Shown: positions 6,558 to 13,728 of the stretch, piece by piece
How positions within the stretch are numbered: the first letter of the stretch is position 1
Layout: each line of letters starts with the position of its first letter
NCBI GenBank assembly: GCA_002495945.1
Contig: DAHU01000098.1
Span: 1 to 14,148 of the forward strand
Direction: 5' to 3'
DNA from: Euryarchaeota archaeon UBA13
Lineage (GTDB): Archaea > Thermoplasmatota > Poseidoniia > Poseidoniales > Poseidoniaceae
DNA length: 14,148 nt
Notes under the pieces: model-generated
What the model was told of the DNA's origin: nothing
The model's input: only the letters and a program-made list of their open reading frames with translations
Databases searched by the model: none
Made by a program: the position numbers and the translations under genes

Positions 6558-8882
6558 TCACTCCTCCTCATTAGCGGAATTTTGCCCACTGATGGTACAA
6601 ATAATCCACTTAGAGGTAGGAGTATTTGATATATCTGCAGTTGATTCCAGAGGCACAAGTTCATTCGCCTCTGGGAAGTATGTTGCGATATTCCTTTTTG
6701 GTATCTTGTATGGAATAACAGCCCAGTTGCTTGCTGAAATGCTGCGGCCGTTATGATGACTTGTAATACAGACTTGGTCGCGGGTTTTTATTCCTAAATC
6801 TAACATGTCGTCGGGATTCATGAGTACAACTCTTCTATTCCCTTTGATACCGCGGTACCTATCATCGAGTCCGTAAATAGTAGTGTTGTACTGGTCATGG
6901 GAGCGAATGGTCATCATCACGAACTGATCCTCACCAATCTCAACATTAGGTAATTCATTAACGGAAAAATGTGCGAAACCGTCAGGGGTTGCAAACTCAC
7001 AGTTGTCTTTTGGTGGATTGGGTAGATAAAATCCGTTTGGTTTCCGCACCCTAGCATTATAGTCTTCAAATCCCACTACAGAATTACTAATCAAATCTCT
7101 AATGTTGTCATAATTATGAACTTGCTCTCGAAAGTCAAAAGAAGTGTTTGAAAGAGTATAAGCGGCCATTTCAGCGATAATCCATGGCTCACTGCGTAGA
7201 TTCTTAGATGCTGGTTTCAATCTACCAGTTGAGGTGTGGACAACCCCCATGGAATTCTCAACAGTTACAAATTGTTCACCAGACTGTTGAACATCTAACT
7301 CTGTTCTGCCTAAGCATGGTAGAATAAGCATCTCTTGAGCAGCAACAAGGTGGGAACGGTTTAGTTTAGTGGATACATGAACTGCCATTTGCAATGATGA
7401 AACGGCATTGGATGTTCTTCTTGTATCAGGTGTTGCGGAAATGAAATTGCCACCTAAACAAAACATAAAGTCAACATCTTGTTGTTCCATTGCTTTAATT
7501 GTGTTTACCACATCATACCCGTGCTTTCTTGGCATAGATGATTTCAATCCTAGTTCCATTTTCTCAATAAAGGCGTCACTAGGAGCTTCCCATATACCAA
7601 CAGTCCTATTTCCCTGGACGTTTGAATGCCCTCTTACAGGACATAAACCAGCGCCTTGCCTACCAATGTGGCCGCCAAGTAAGTGCATATTGACCACTTC
7701 TTGAATAACTGCTACGCCATTTTTGTGCTGAGTCAACCCCATAGCCCAACACGATATAATTGACTTTGATTTTACTAAAATTGATGCGATGTGTTCTATA
7801 GTTGATTTTTCTACACCTGAATCACTAACTATTCTCGCCCAGTTGATATCCTTCAATGATTCTTCATAATCTGTAAAATGCTTTGTCTTATTATCGATAA
7901 ATGGTTTATCTAGCTTAGTAGATTCAATAATCAATTTGTTAAGTCCCTGAAGTAGTGCTGCATCACCGCCTATTTTTACAGCAATGTGGTAATCTGATAA
8001 TTTTGTCGATGAAAAGTTAAGTTTCATGTAATCTTGAGGGTGTTTGAAACGTTCAAGGCCTGTTTCAGGGAGTGGATTGATATGTATTATTGTGGCACCA
8101 TTTTGTTTAGCATCCCTTAGAGCTGTCAACATTCTTGGATGGTTGGTCCCAGGGTTTTGGCCAATCACTAAAATGGTTTCAGCGTGATTAAAATCATCGA
8201 GAGTAACGGTTCCTTTGCCTATACCTATGGTTGAAACTAAGGCCTTGCCACTAGATTCGTGACACATGTTAGAACAATCCGGCAGATTGTTGGTGCCGTA
8301 CATTCTGACAAACGCTTGATATAGAAATGCTGCCTCATTACTAGTTCTTCCCGATGTATAAAATACCGCCCGGTTTGGAGAACTCAAGGAATTTAACTTA
8401 TCAGCAATCTTGGCAAATGCTTCGTCCCAAGTTATTGGCTGATAATGTGATGCACCTGCTGCTAAATACATTGGTTCAGCGATTCTACCTTGGCTGTTTA
8501 ACCAATAGTCGGAGTTTTGTGCCAATTCATTCACGGAATACTGTGTAAAGAATTTACGATTCACTTTTGCACTCATAGCCTCATCGGCAACAGCTTTTGC
8601 GCCATTTTCACAGAATTCAAATGATGAGCGATGCACTGGATCTGGCCATGCACATCCTGGGCAGTCGAAACCTTCCTTTTGATTCACCATTGTAAGGGTT
8701 TTAATTGATTTTGTAACACCCATCTTCTTCACTGAGTGGGCAGCACTGGATAATACCGCTGGAATTCCAGCAGCGATTGACTTCCTTTTGCCAAGTTTTA
8801 GTTTGGCATCGTCCATAGGAGTCAAGCCATTCCCATCTCCACCCATCGTATTCAAAATGTTGGATTGAATTTGACTTTTCAA
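6558..8882 (-). CDS. FdhF/YdeP-family molybdopterin oxidoreductase, putative formate dehydrogenase
   Basis: Large molybdopterin-guanine-dinucleotide enzyme of up to 774 residues, the normal size for the YdeP branch of the formate dehydrogenase alpha family. Hallmarks are GFDCPGCAWPDP (C74, C77) with C91 nearby as probable iron-sulfur ligands, FYTSGRTSNEAAFLYQ near 174-189, NNLPDCSNMCHESSG near 198-212 (C207 a candidate Mo ligand), GKGTVTLDDF, GQNPGTNHPRMLT, and a C-terminal dinucleotide-binding domain with TIRSHDQYNTTIYG and DDRYRGIKGNRRVV. Close wording to E. coli YdeP makes the family secure; the substrate of that branch is not settled, so formate is a family-level guess supported by fdhD immediately upstream. 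There is no twin-arginine signal, so it is probably cytoplasmic. The frame opens with TTG 8882, 21 nt after fdhD; ATG 8846 or 8816 could be the true start because residues 1-22 match nothing known to me. Confidence 0.9.
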   Translation of the reverse strand: MKSQIQSNILNTMGGDGNGLTPMDDAKLKLGKRKSIAAGIPAVLSSAAHSVKKMGVTKSIKTLTMVNQKEGFDCPGCAWPDPVHRSSFEFCENGAKAVADEAMSAKVNRKFFTQYSVNELAQNSDYWLNSQGRIAEPMYLAAGASHYQPITWDEAFAKIADKLNSLSSPNRAVFYTSGRTSNEAAFLYQAFVRMYGTNNLPDCSNMCHESSGKALVSTIGIGKGTVTLDDFNHAETILVIGQNPGTNHPRMLTALRDAKQNGATIIHINPLPETGLERFKHPQDYMKLNFSSTKLSDYHIAVKIGGDAALLQGLNKLIIESTKLDKPFIDNKTKHFTDYEESLKDINWARIVSDSGVEKSTIEHIASILVKSKSIISCWAMGLTQHKNGVAVIQEVVNMHLLGGHIGRQGAGLCPVRGHSNVQGNRTVGIWEAPSDAFIEKMELGLKSSMPRKHGYDVVNTIKAMEQQDVDFMFCLGGNFISATPDTRRTSNAVSSLQMAVHVSTKLNRSHLVAAQEMLILPCLGRTELDVQQSGEQFVTVENSMGVVHTSTGRLKPASKNLRSEPWIIAEMAAYTLSNTSFDFREQVHNYDNIRDLISNSVVGFEDYNARVRKPNGFYLPNPPKDNCEFATPDGFAHFSVNELPNVEIGEDQFVMMTIRSHDQYNTTIYGLDDRYRGIKGNRRVVLMNPDDMLDLGIKTRDQVCITSHHNGRSISASNWAVIPYKIPKRNIATYFPEANELVPLESTADISNTPTSKWIICTISGQNSANEEE
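6563..6567 (-). promoter_or_regulatory. Ribosome binding site deciding the MFS start
   Basis: GGAGG on the minus strand lies inside the last codons of the molybdoenzyme gene. Its 7-nt spacing to TTG 6555, against 1 nt to GTG 6561, argues for the TTG start and for translation coupled to the upstream gene. Confidence 0.6.
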
Positions 8883-8903
8883 GGCTTGGTAGGAATTACT
8901 GCT

Positions 8904-9671
8904 TTAGCCTACGATTGTTGAAGTATTTCCACGAACGAAAGAATATATTCTGATGCCTAAATGTCTAGCACAGTCGGCTGCAAGTGTTGAGCATGCCCCA
9001 ATCGATGCGATAATTGGAATTTTAGCCCTAGCGGCTTTAGCAACAATATCCCACCCGCATCGTCCACTTAGCAGTAAAACAGTTTTTTCAAAATCGGCAA
9101 CATCAATACACTTTCCTATCACTTTATCGACAGCATTATGCCTTCCAATATCTTCTGAAACAGTAATCAATTCTCCTCCGATAGACATCAATCCAGCACT
9201 ATGCATCCCGCCTGTTTTAGCAAATCCTTCTTGCATTTTTTCCATTGAACTAAATCCAGCAAATAAGATTGATTCATCAATTTGTGGTTTACTTGTCGCA
9301 AATGGCAATTCAGTAATCAATTGATCTAAACCATCATTATTACAAGCACCACAAGAAGAAGTTGTGACGCCAGTATTTTTTGGCTTCATGCGCAAGTTGG
9401 AAGGCAGCTCAATGCTTAGTTGCCAGCCATTTGAATCACAATTACTTTCAATATTGTTAACAGAGCCTCGTAAACTATCAATTCCAAGGTAACCCTCGCA
9501 CAATAAATGACCAATTAATAAGTGATTTATGTCACTTGGTGAGCCCAATAAAGTTGCAATATTGATATCATTACACACCAACCTTATCACTGTCTCAATC
9601 GCTAAATTATCAGAGGTAATTGCAATCTCACCCTTCTCATAACGTTGGACGGGAACTTTTCTATGATTCAT
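8904..9671 (-). CDS. fdhD: FdhD, formate dehydrogenase sulfurtransferase/maturation factor
   Basis: FdhD carries sulfur from a cysteine desulfurase to the molybdenum cofactor of formate dehydrogenase, which makes that enzyme active. From ATG 9671 the protein has 255 residues, within the family range. Family markers are the CxxC pair C107/C110 in TSSCGACNNDG, TGGMHSAGLMSIGGEL near 153-168, the nearly invariant SEDIGRHNAVDKVIGK near 172-187, LLLSGRCGWDIVAKAA, and a C-terminal SFVRGN. The frame extends upstream to an ATG at 9725, but that would overlap tsr3 by 50 nt and adds 18 residues outside the family pattern. ATG 9671, 4 nt after the tsr3 stop, puts MNHRKVPVQRYEKGE at the expected N-terminus. 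Position directly before the molybdoenzyme gene marks the latter as its probable client. Confidence 0.95.
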   Translation of the reverse strand: MNHRKVPVQRYEKGEIAITSDNLAIETVIRLVCNDINIATLLGSPSDINHLLIGHLLCEGYLGIDSLRGSVNNIESNCDSNGWQLSIELPSNLRMKPKNTGVTTSSCGACNNDGLDQLITELPFATSKPQIDESILFAGFSSMEKMQEGFAKTGGMHSAGLMSIGGELITVSEDIGRHNAVDKVIGKCIDVADFEKTVLLLSGRCGWDIVAKAARAKIPIIASIGACSTLAADCARHLGIRIYSFVRGNTSTIVG

Positions 9672-9675
9672 AATT

Positions 9676-10221
9676 TTATTCTTCCCGTAAGTGTTCAATG
9701 TCGAAAAATTCAAATTGCAACTCAACTAATTCTTTGCTAGATTTCGCAGCCGCATATTCATCCAGCGGTTCTTTATTTAATTGCAAAAATCTTTCACCCC
9801 AACTAAATCCCGATAACAGGTCAATTGCTTGTCCTTGATTACCAGTTAAATATACAGCAGCAGCCAGTGCCTCAATGGTTGATAATTTTCCTGGCTTCCC
9901 CCAATTAACCGGGTTCGCAGCTAATAATAATGGCAGCATACGACCTTGTAACCTTGTTTGGCGCATTACTTTATCTACGCTGGGTTCTATTTGTTTCCAT
10001 GAACAATCTAATGCCACGAGTGAGCCATTTTTTTTAGTCAACAAATCGTGATCTTCGGGGCCGAAAATCTTCCCACATAGGGGTTCTAAAATTATGCCTT
10101 TCTTGGGAAGTGTACTCACTTTCCGATGAAGAACGATGTCACCTCTCTTTGATGAAATGACGGCAGTATTCTTTTTTTTATCATCTTGTGCTAACCAAAG
10201 TGAATGTACTTTTAGCGTCAT
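9676..10221 (-). CDS. tsr3: Tsr3-type 16S rRNA aminocarboxypropyltransferase
   Basis: Tsr3 (DUF367) transfers the 3-amino-3-carboxypropyl group of S-adenosylmethionine to a hypermodified uridine/pseudouridine of small-subunit rRNA, a late ribosome-maturation step shared by archaea and eukaryotes. The 181-residue length fits archaeal members. Visible signatures are LDCSW (71-75), RMLPLLLAANPVNWGKP (94-110; the family commonly has NYG where this has NWG), KLSTIEALAAAVYLTG (112-127) and FSWGERFLQLN (139-149). The start is the ATG at 10221 directly after the aMBF1 stop, with GGTGAT 3 nt upstream of it, so the two are probably co-translated. Its place between aMBF1 and fdhD looks unrelated to histidine catabolism. 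It suggests a housekeeping pair onto whose transcript the catabolic genes have been added. Confidence 0.93.
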   Translation of the reverse strand: MTLKVHSLWLAQDDKKKNTAVISSKRGDIVLHRKVSTLPKKGIILEPLCGKIFGPEDHDLLTKKNGSLVALDCSWKQIEPSVDKVMRQTRLQGRMLPLLLAANPVNWGKPGKLSTIEALAAAVYLTGNQGQAIDLLSGFSWGERFLQLNKEPLDEYAAAKSSKELVELQFEFFDIEHLREE

Positions 10222-10707
10222 TTAATCACCATTCTGATTGAAATAATCACCTAAAGTCATACCTTGTTTACTACCTTTAATTATTCGTGAGGTCTCATCG
10301 GGAGAACTCAATTCCATCAATGAGATTCCAAGTACTCGTTCAAACTTCCTCACTACTGAGTCAGTTGGTGCTTTACCCGATTCTGCTGATTTTATCACAT
10401 TGACAGTTTCTGCCATTCTTTTACCGAGTTCTTGTTGACTCCATCCTTTGGCTTCCCTTGCACCTGAAATCCTCGAAGCAAAATTACCGACGAGTTCTTT
10501 TTCTTGCTTAGACATGATATTGTTGCGTTTTTTTGGATTGTAGGAATAATTTTGCGTGTTATTTGAAAGTTTTATTCCGGGCGCAACTTGTTTCGGGGCT
10601 AAACCTAACTTTTCCACACAACGTGAACAGGCATGAACCTGTGCCTTACCCATCAACACAGGCTTAGTACCAACCTTCATTGCTCCACAAACTTCACACT
10701 CACCCAT
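10222..10707 (-). CDS. Archaeal multiprotein bridging factor aMBF1
   Basis: DNA-associated transcription factor related to eukaryotic MBF1. From ATG 10707 the protein has 161 residues. It has an N-terminal zinc ribbon (C4, C7, C27, C30), a linker at about 40-65, an Xre-type helix-turn-helix at about 74-131 (ISGAREAKGWSQQELGKRM and the recognition-helix area TVNVIKSAESG), and a short polar tail. This order is diagnostic of aMBF1. The open frame reaches 10839, but the extra 44 residues would cross the divergent pan start and lie before the zinc ribbon. ATG 10707 has GGTGAG close upstream and gives the usual MxCExCG beginning. It is the first gene of the leftward unit, so it could report on or affect that unit's expression; this is inference from position only. 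Confidence 0.94.
   Translation of the reverse strand: MGECEVCGAMKVGTKPVLMGKAQVHACSRCVEKLGLAPKQVAPGIKLSNNTQNYSYNPKKRNNIMSKQEKELVGNFASRISGAREAKGWSQQELGKRMAETVNVIKSAESGKAPTDSVVRKFERVLGISLMELSSPDETSRIIKGSKQGMTLGDYFNQNGD
10225..10230 (-). promoter_or_regulatory. GGTGAT ribosome binding site for tsr3
   Basis: GGTGAT on the minus strand matches the complement of the archaeal 16S rRNA 3' end. It forms the last two sense codons of aMBF1 and is followed by the TAAATG stop/start junction. This supports ATG 10221 and coupled translation. Confidence 0.5.
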
Positions 10708-10804
10708 AGCCTCACCAATATGTCCAATACGAGAATCAACATGAAATTTATTGTGAGATATGGCAGACTTCATAGATGATTGACGATAGGGTATATTGAT
10801 TGGC
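10708..10804. promoter_or_regulatory. Divergent aMBF1/pan promoter region
   Basis: About 97 bases lie between two divergent operons. Minus-strand AATAAATTTC around 10743-10752 is a TATA candidate for aMBF1, about 42 nt from its ATG. On the plus strand GGTATATTG at 10790-10798 is TATA-like but too close to ATG 10805 to serve it. If it is the pan promoter, translation would begin at ATG 10838. No clear inverted-repeat operator was seen. Confidence 0.4.
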
Positions 10805-12025
10805 ATGGTAGGCGAGGTCGGCACTCCAACTAAAGACATGAAGTCCTCAACTGAAGAAGACTTGAAACAACTGGAAGATGACTTTAGAGCGCTACAAGAT
10901 CAAACTCAAGACTTAATCAACGAAAGAGCCCATATGGAATCTGAAATTAGAGCATTAAAGAAGCGGGCTAATCGCTTGGACGACGAGGTTCGAAGTTTGA
11001 AATCACCGCCGTTAATTGTGGGCCATTTAGAGGATATATTGGACCAAGAACGCGGAATTGTACGTTCTTCAAACGGCACTGTGTTTCAAGTAGCCCTAAA
11101 TCAAAGATTATCGCCAGATGTGTTGAAACCAGGGGTAAGAGTCGCGCTAAACCAAGACACATTAGCAGTAATCGAGGTCTTGCATGATGCGTGGGACCCA
11201 ATGGTCAGCGGCGCTGAGATGGTTGAACGACCGGATATTGGATACGACGCAGTTGCCGGTCTGGACGAACAAAAGCAGTCAGTGAGAGAGGCAATTGAAT
11301 TGCCGCTAAACTCTCCTCATCTGTTCAAGAAAGTTGGTATTGAGCCACCAAAAGGTATCCTATTAGTTGGACCACCAGGTTGCGGAAAGACACTACTTGC
11401 TAAGGCAGTCGCTAATCATACTGATGCTACATTTATTCGCATGGTAGGAAGCGAACTAGCACAGAAATATATCGGCGAGGGAGGTAGGATGGTTAGAGAA
11501 CTCTTTTCATTAGCCAAGGAAAAAGCACCCTCGATTATATTCCTTGATGAAATTGACGCAATCGGTGCAAAAAGACTCGACGGGTCAACCAGCGGTGATA
11601 GAGAAGTCCAACGTACGCTGATGCAATTACTAGCCGAACTAGACGGTTTTGATGTATTAGAAAATGTCAAAATAATCGCTGCAACCAACCGTCCCGACAT
11701 ACTTGACGAAGCACTACTAAGGCCAGGTAGATTTGACCGTGTGATAGAAATACCCATACCTGATGATGTCGGACGAAAAGCAATTTTAAAATTACACATT
11801 GATAAAATGTCAACCAAAAAAATACAACTAAAAGCAATTGTCGATAAAACTGCTGGCTTTTCAGGTGCGGAAATTAAAGCAACGTGTGTAGAGGCGGGTA
11901 TGATCGCCATTAGACAAGGTAGAGGCTATATCAAGCAAGAAGACTTTATTGATTCCATCAAGCGAATAAATCTCAAGAAAATTAAAGGCGGTCTGAAAGA
12001 TTCACCTGATACAATCTACAACTAA
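10805..12025 (+). CDS. pan: Proteasome-activating nucleotidase (PAN)
   Basis: AAA+ ATPase that unfolds proteins and feeds them into the 20S proteasome; homolog of the eukaryotic Rpt ring. From ATG 10805 it has 406 residues, the usual size. An N-terminal coiled coil (about 14-67) is followed by an OB domain (about 70-127) and the AAA module: Walker A GPPGCGKT (189-196), pore-loop KYIGEGG, Walker B IIFLDEID (244-251), NRP sensor and arginine fingers in LLRPGRFDR. The last three residues, Ile-Tyr-Asn, form the HbYX tail that opens the proteasome gate. The frame opens at TTG 10796; ATG 10805 is preferred over it, and ATG 10838 is a real alternative given the TATA-like element at 10790-10798. It is followed after 36 nt by ftcD on the same strand, with no obvious promoter in the gap. 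Confidence 0.97.
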   Translation: MVGEVGTPTKDMKSSTEEDLKQLEDDFRALQDQTQDLINERAHMESEIRALKKRANRLDDEVRSLKSPPLIVGHLEDILDQERGIVRSSNGTVFQVALNQRLSPDVLKPGVRVALNQDTLAVIEVLHDAWDPMVSGAEMVERPDIGYDAVAGLDEQKQSVREAIELPLNSPHLFKKVGIEPPKGILLVGPPGCGKTLLAKAVANHTDATFIRMVGSELAQKYIGEGGRMVRELFSLAKEKAPSIIFLDEIDAIGAKRLDGSTSGDREVQRTLMQLLAELDGFDVLENVKIIAATNRPDILDEALLRPGRFDRVIEIPIPDDVGRKAILKLHIDKMSTKKIQLKAIVDKTAGFSGAEIKATCVEAGMIAIRQGRGYIKQEDFIDSIKRINLKKIKGGLKDSPDTIYN

Positions 12026-12061
12026 GGCTAACTTCAAAGTCCGCCTTCCAAAGCCTAAACC

Positions 12062-13108
12062 ATGAACCACCCGATAATCGAGTGCGTGCCTAACATCTCT
12101 GAAGGAAGAGATACTGAATTGATCAGCAAAATTGTTGCCTCAATCAATCAAACCTCCAAGTGCTCTGTTCTAAGCGTGGAACCTGACGCAGACTACAATC
12201 GAACGGTAGTAACAATTGCTGGACACCCAGATGATGTATATGAGGCTGCTTTCCAACTCATTAAAGCCTCTGTTGAGTTATTAGATATGCGGCAACATAG
12301 TGGTGAACATCCTCGCTTAGGAGTTGTTGATGTTTGCCCGTTTATTCCACTCAGTGATTACACCATGGAAGAGTGTAGTGTTTTAGCTGTAAAATTAGCA
12401 AAACAAGTTGCTGATTCCTTGAACGTGTGCACATTTCTATACGGCTACGCCGCTAAAGACCCAGCACGGAAGTTGCTATCAACGCTGCGAAAAGGAGAGT
12501 ATGAGGGTCTGAAAGATAGGTTGACAGGACTTGATAAGGTTCACCAAGAGGCAACCAAACTGCCAGATTTTGGACCCAAAACGTGGAATGAATCGGTGGC
12601 TAAATCCGGAGGTATAACTATCGGCTCTAGAGATATTCTTGTTGCATACAATGTTAATGTTGATGAAAAAGATGCTATTGTTGCTAAAAAAATCGGTTCC
12701 TTAATCCGTGGTTCTGGGCGACTTATAAAAAACGCAACAGGTGATAAGATACGAGTCAGAGGCATGATTTCCGAAATACAAGGAATGGGCGTTACTTTAG
12801 AATCGCATTCTATCAGTCAGGTCTCAATGAATATACTTGATGTAAAAAATTGCCCGCTGCACAAAGCCTTTGAGATTTGCCGCTCGATTGCAAGCGACCA
12901 CTCTGTAAGTCTAAAAGGAAGTGAGTTAGTAGGATTAATACCACTAGCAGCAATGCTAGAATCGGGAAAATGGTTTTCAGAGAACAGTAATGCGAGTGAT
13001 GAAGAACTGGTAAACTGTGCAATAAAGGGCCTTGGATTATCTGAATTAGAAGAATTTAATCCGAATGCTAGGATTATTGAGTGGGCATTGCAGGAGGTCA
13101 AAAAATGA
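12062..13108 (+). CDS. ftcD: Glutamate formimidoyltransferase
   Basis: Transfers the formimino group of N-formimino-L-glutamate to tetrahydrofolate, releasing glutamate; late step of histidine degradation through the folate route. The 348-residue protein is the stand-alone transferase half of the animal FTCD. Motifs: ECVPNISEGRD at 7-17, DADYNRTVVT at 42-51, LLDMRQHSGEHPRLGVVDV at 73-91 with H83 in the catalytic GEHPR position, PFIPLSDYTMEEC, RKGEYEGL, LPDFGP, the VAYNVNV strand, and QVSMNI. The commonly conserved His of DxDHNR is Tyr here (Y45). It begins with an ATG 36 nt after pan, without a visible ribosome binding site. Its stop overlaps the start of fchA as ATGA. The FtcD route keeps the C1 unit on folate, unlike HutF/HutG routes. 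Confidence 0.95.
   Translation: MNHPIIECVPNISEGRDTELISKIVASINQTSKCSVLSVEPDADYNRTVVTIAGHPDDVYEAAFQLIKASVELLDMRQHSGEHPRLGVVDVCPFIPLSDYTMEECSVLAVKLAKQVADSLNVCTFLYGYAAKDPARKLLSTLRKGEYEGLKDRLTGLDKVHQEATKLPDFGPKTWNESVAKSGGITIGSRDILVAYNVNVDEKDAIVAKKIGSLIRGSGRLIKNATGDKIRVRGMISEIQGMGVTLESHSISQVSMNILDVKNCPLHKAFEICRSIASDHSVSLKGSELVGLIPLAAMLESGKWFSENSNASDEELVNCAIKGLGLSELEEFNPNARIIEWALQEVKK
13093..13098 (+). promoter_or_regulatory. Ribosome binding site for fchA
   Basis: GGAGGT lies 6 nt before ATG 13105 and inside the last codons of ftcD. It selects ATG 13105 over the in-frame GTG at 13081, which precedes it. Confidence 0.75.
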
Positions 13109-13728
13109 ACTGGACGGATATGACATTGACTGAGTTTCAAAACTCCCTAGCGTCAAATAAGCCAACGCCAGGCGGCGGCACAGCAAGTGCTGTGGCATTA
13201 GGCCAATCAGCCGGCTTGGTTGCCATGGTGGCTAATCTTACGATAGATAATGATAAATGGCAGAGCGGTTGGAAATCATGTAAAAAAGCGCTTATTTTAG
13301 CGAATGAAGTGATGACTAAATCAGGCGAATTAGCTGACAAGGATAGTGAAGCATTTGACAAAGTTATGGCATGTTTCAAAATGCCTAAATCTACTGATGA
13401 AGATAAACTATTACGGCGCGATGCAATCAGGAATGCAACACTATATGCGGCTGAGATTCCATATCTCACTGCCACTATTTCGCTTCAGTTATTGGAAGCT
13501 ATGCAAGATATCGTAGAAAATTGTAATGCTAATGCCATATCAGATATTGGAGTTGCTGCTTTGTTGGCAACTGCTGGATGTAAAGGTGCCTTGTTTAATG
13601 TTGAAATTAACCTCAACAGCCTACCAGATAATTATGGTGAAAGTATGCGTATGAATATCGACTCGATTAATAGTAAATGTCGAGCAGTCTCGAAAACGAT
13701 AATGCATGTAGTAAAGGCAAGAATGTGA
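13105..13728 (+). CDS. fchA: Formimidoyltetrahydrofolate cyclodeaminase
   Basis: Converts 5-formimino-tetrahydrofolate to 5,10-methenyl-tetrahydrofolate with release of ammonia, directly following FtcD. The 207-residue, mostly helical protein matches the FTCD_C family: N-terminal LTEFQNSLASNKPTPGGGTASAVA with the folate-binding PTPGGG, then ALGQSAGLVAMVANLT, a D-S-E-A-F-D helix, the R-x-A-I-R-N-A segment, and a late NANAISDIGVAALLA block. The start is ATG 13105, fixed by GGAGGT 6 nt upstream; it overlaps the ftcD stop as ATGA, so translation is very likely coupled. In animals this domain is fused to FtcD in one protein; here the two are separate but overlapping genes. The TGA at 13726-13728 directly abuts the stop codon of the convergent tRNA-binding gene. 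Confidence 0.94.
   Translation: MNWTDMTLTEFQNSLASNKPTPGGGTASAVALGQSAGLVAMVANLTIDNDKWQSGWKSCKKALILANEVMTKSGELADKDSEAFDKVMACFKMPKSTDEDKLLRRDAIRNATLYAAEIPYLTATISLQLLEAMQDIVENCNANAISDIGVAALLATAGCKGALFNVEINLNSLPDNYGESMRMNIDSINSKCRAVSKTIMHVVKARM

Noticed and set aside
9672..9725. 18-residue N-terminal extension of FdhD overlapping tsr3
   Set aside because: ATG 9671 lies 4 nt after the tsr3 stop and gives the usual FdhD N-terminus.
10708..10839. 44-residue N-terminal extension of aMBF1
   Set aside because: It would overlap the divergent pan start and precede the zinc ribbon with which family members normally begin.
11416..11910. Minus-strand open frame of 164 residues inside pan
   Set aside because: It lies opposite the AAA+ module; its composition is typical of an antisense shadow, with no motif or ribosome binding site.
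13081..13104. GTG start for fchA giving 8 extra residues
   Set aside because: The ribosome binding site at 13093-13098 lies downstream of that GTG and is ideally placed for ATG 13105.
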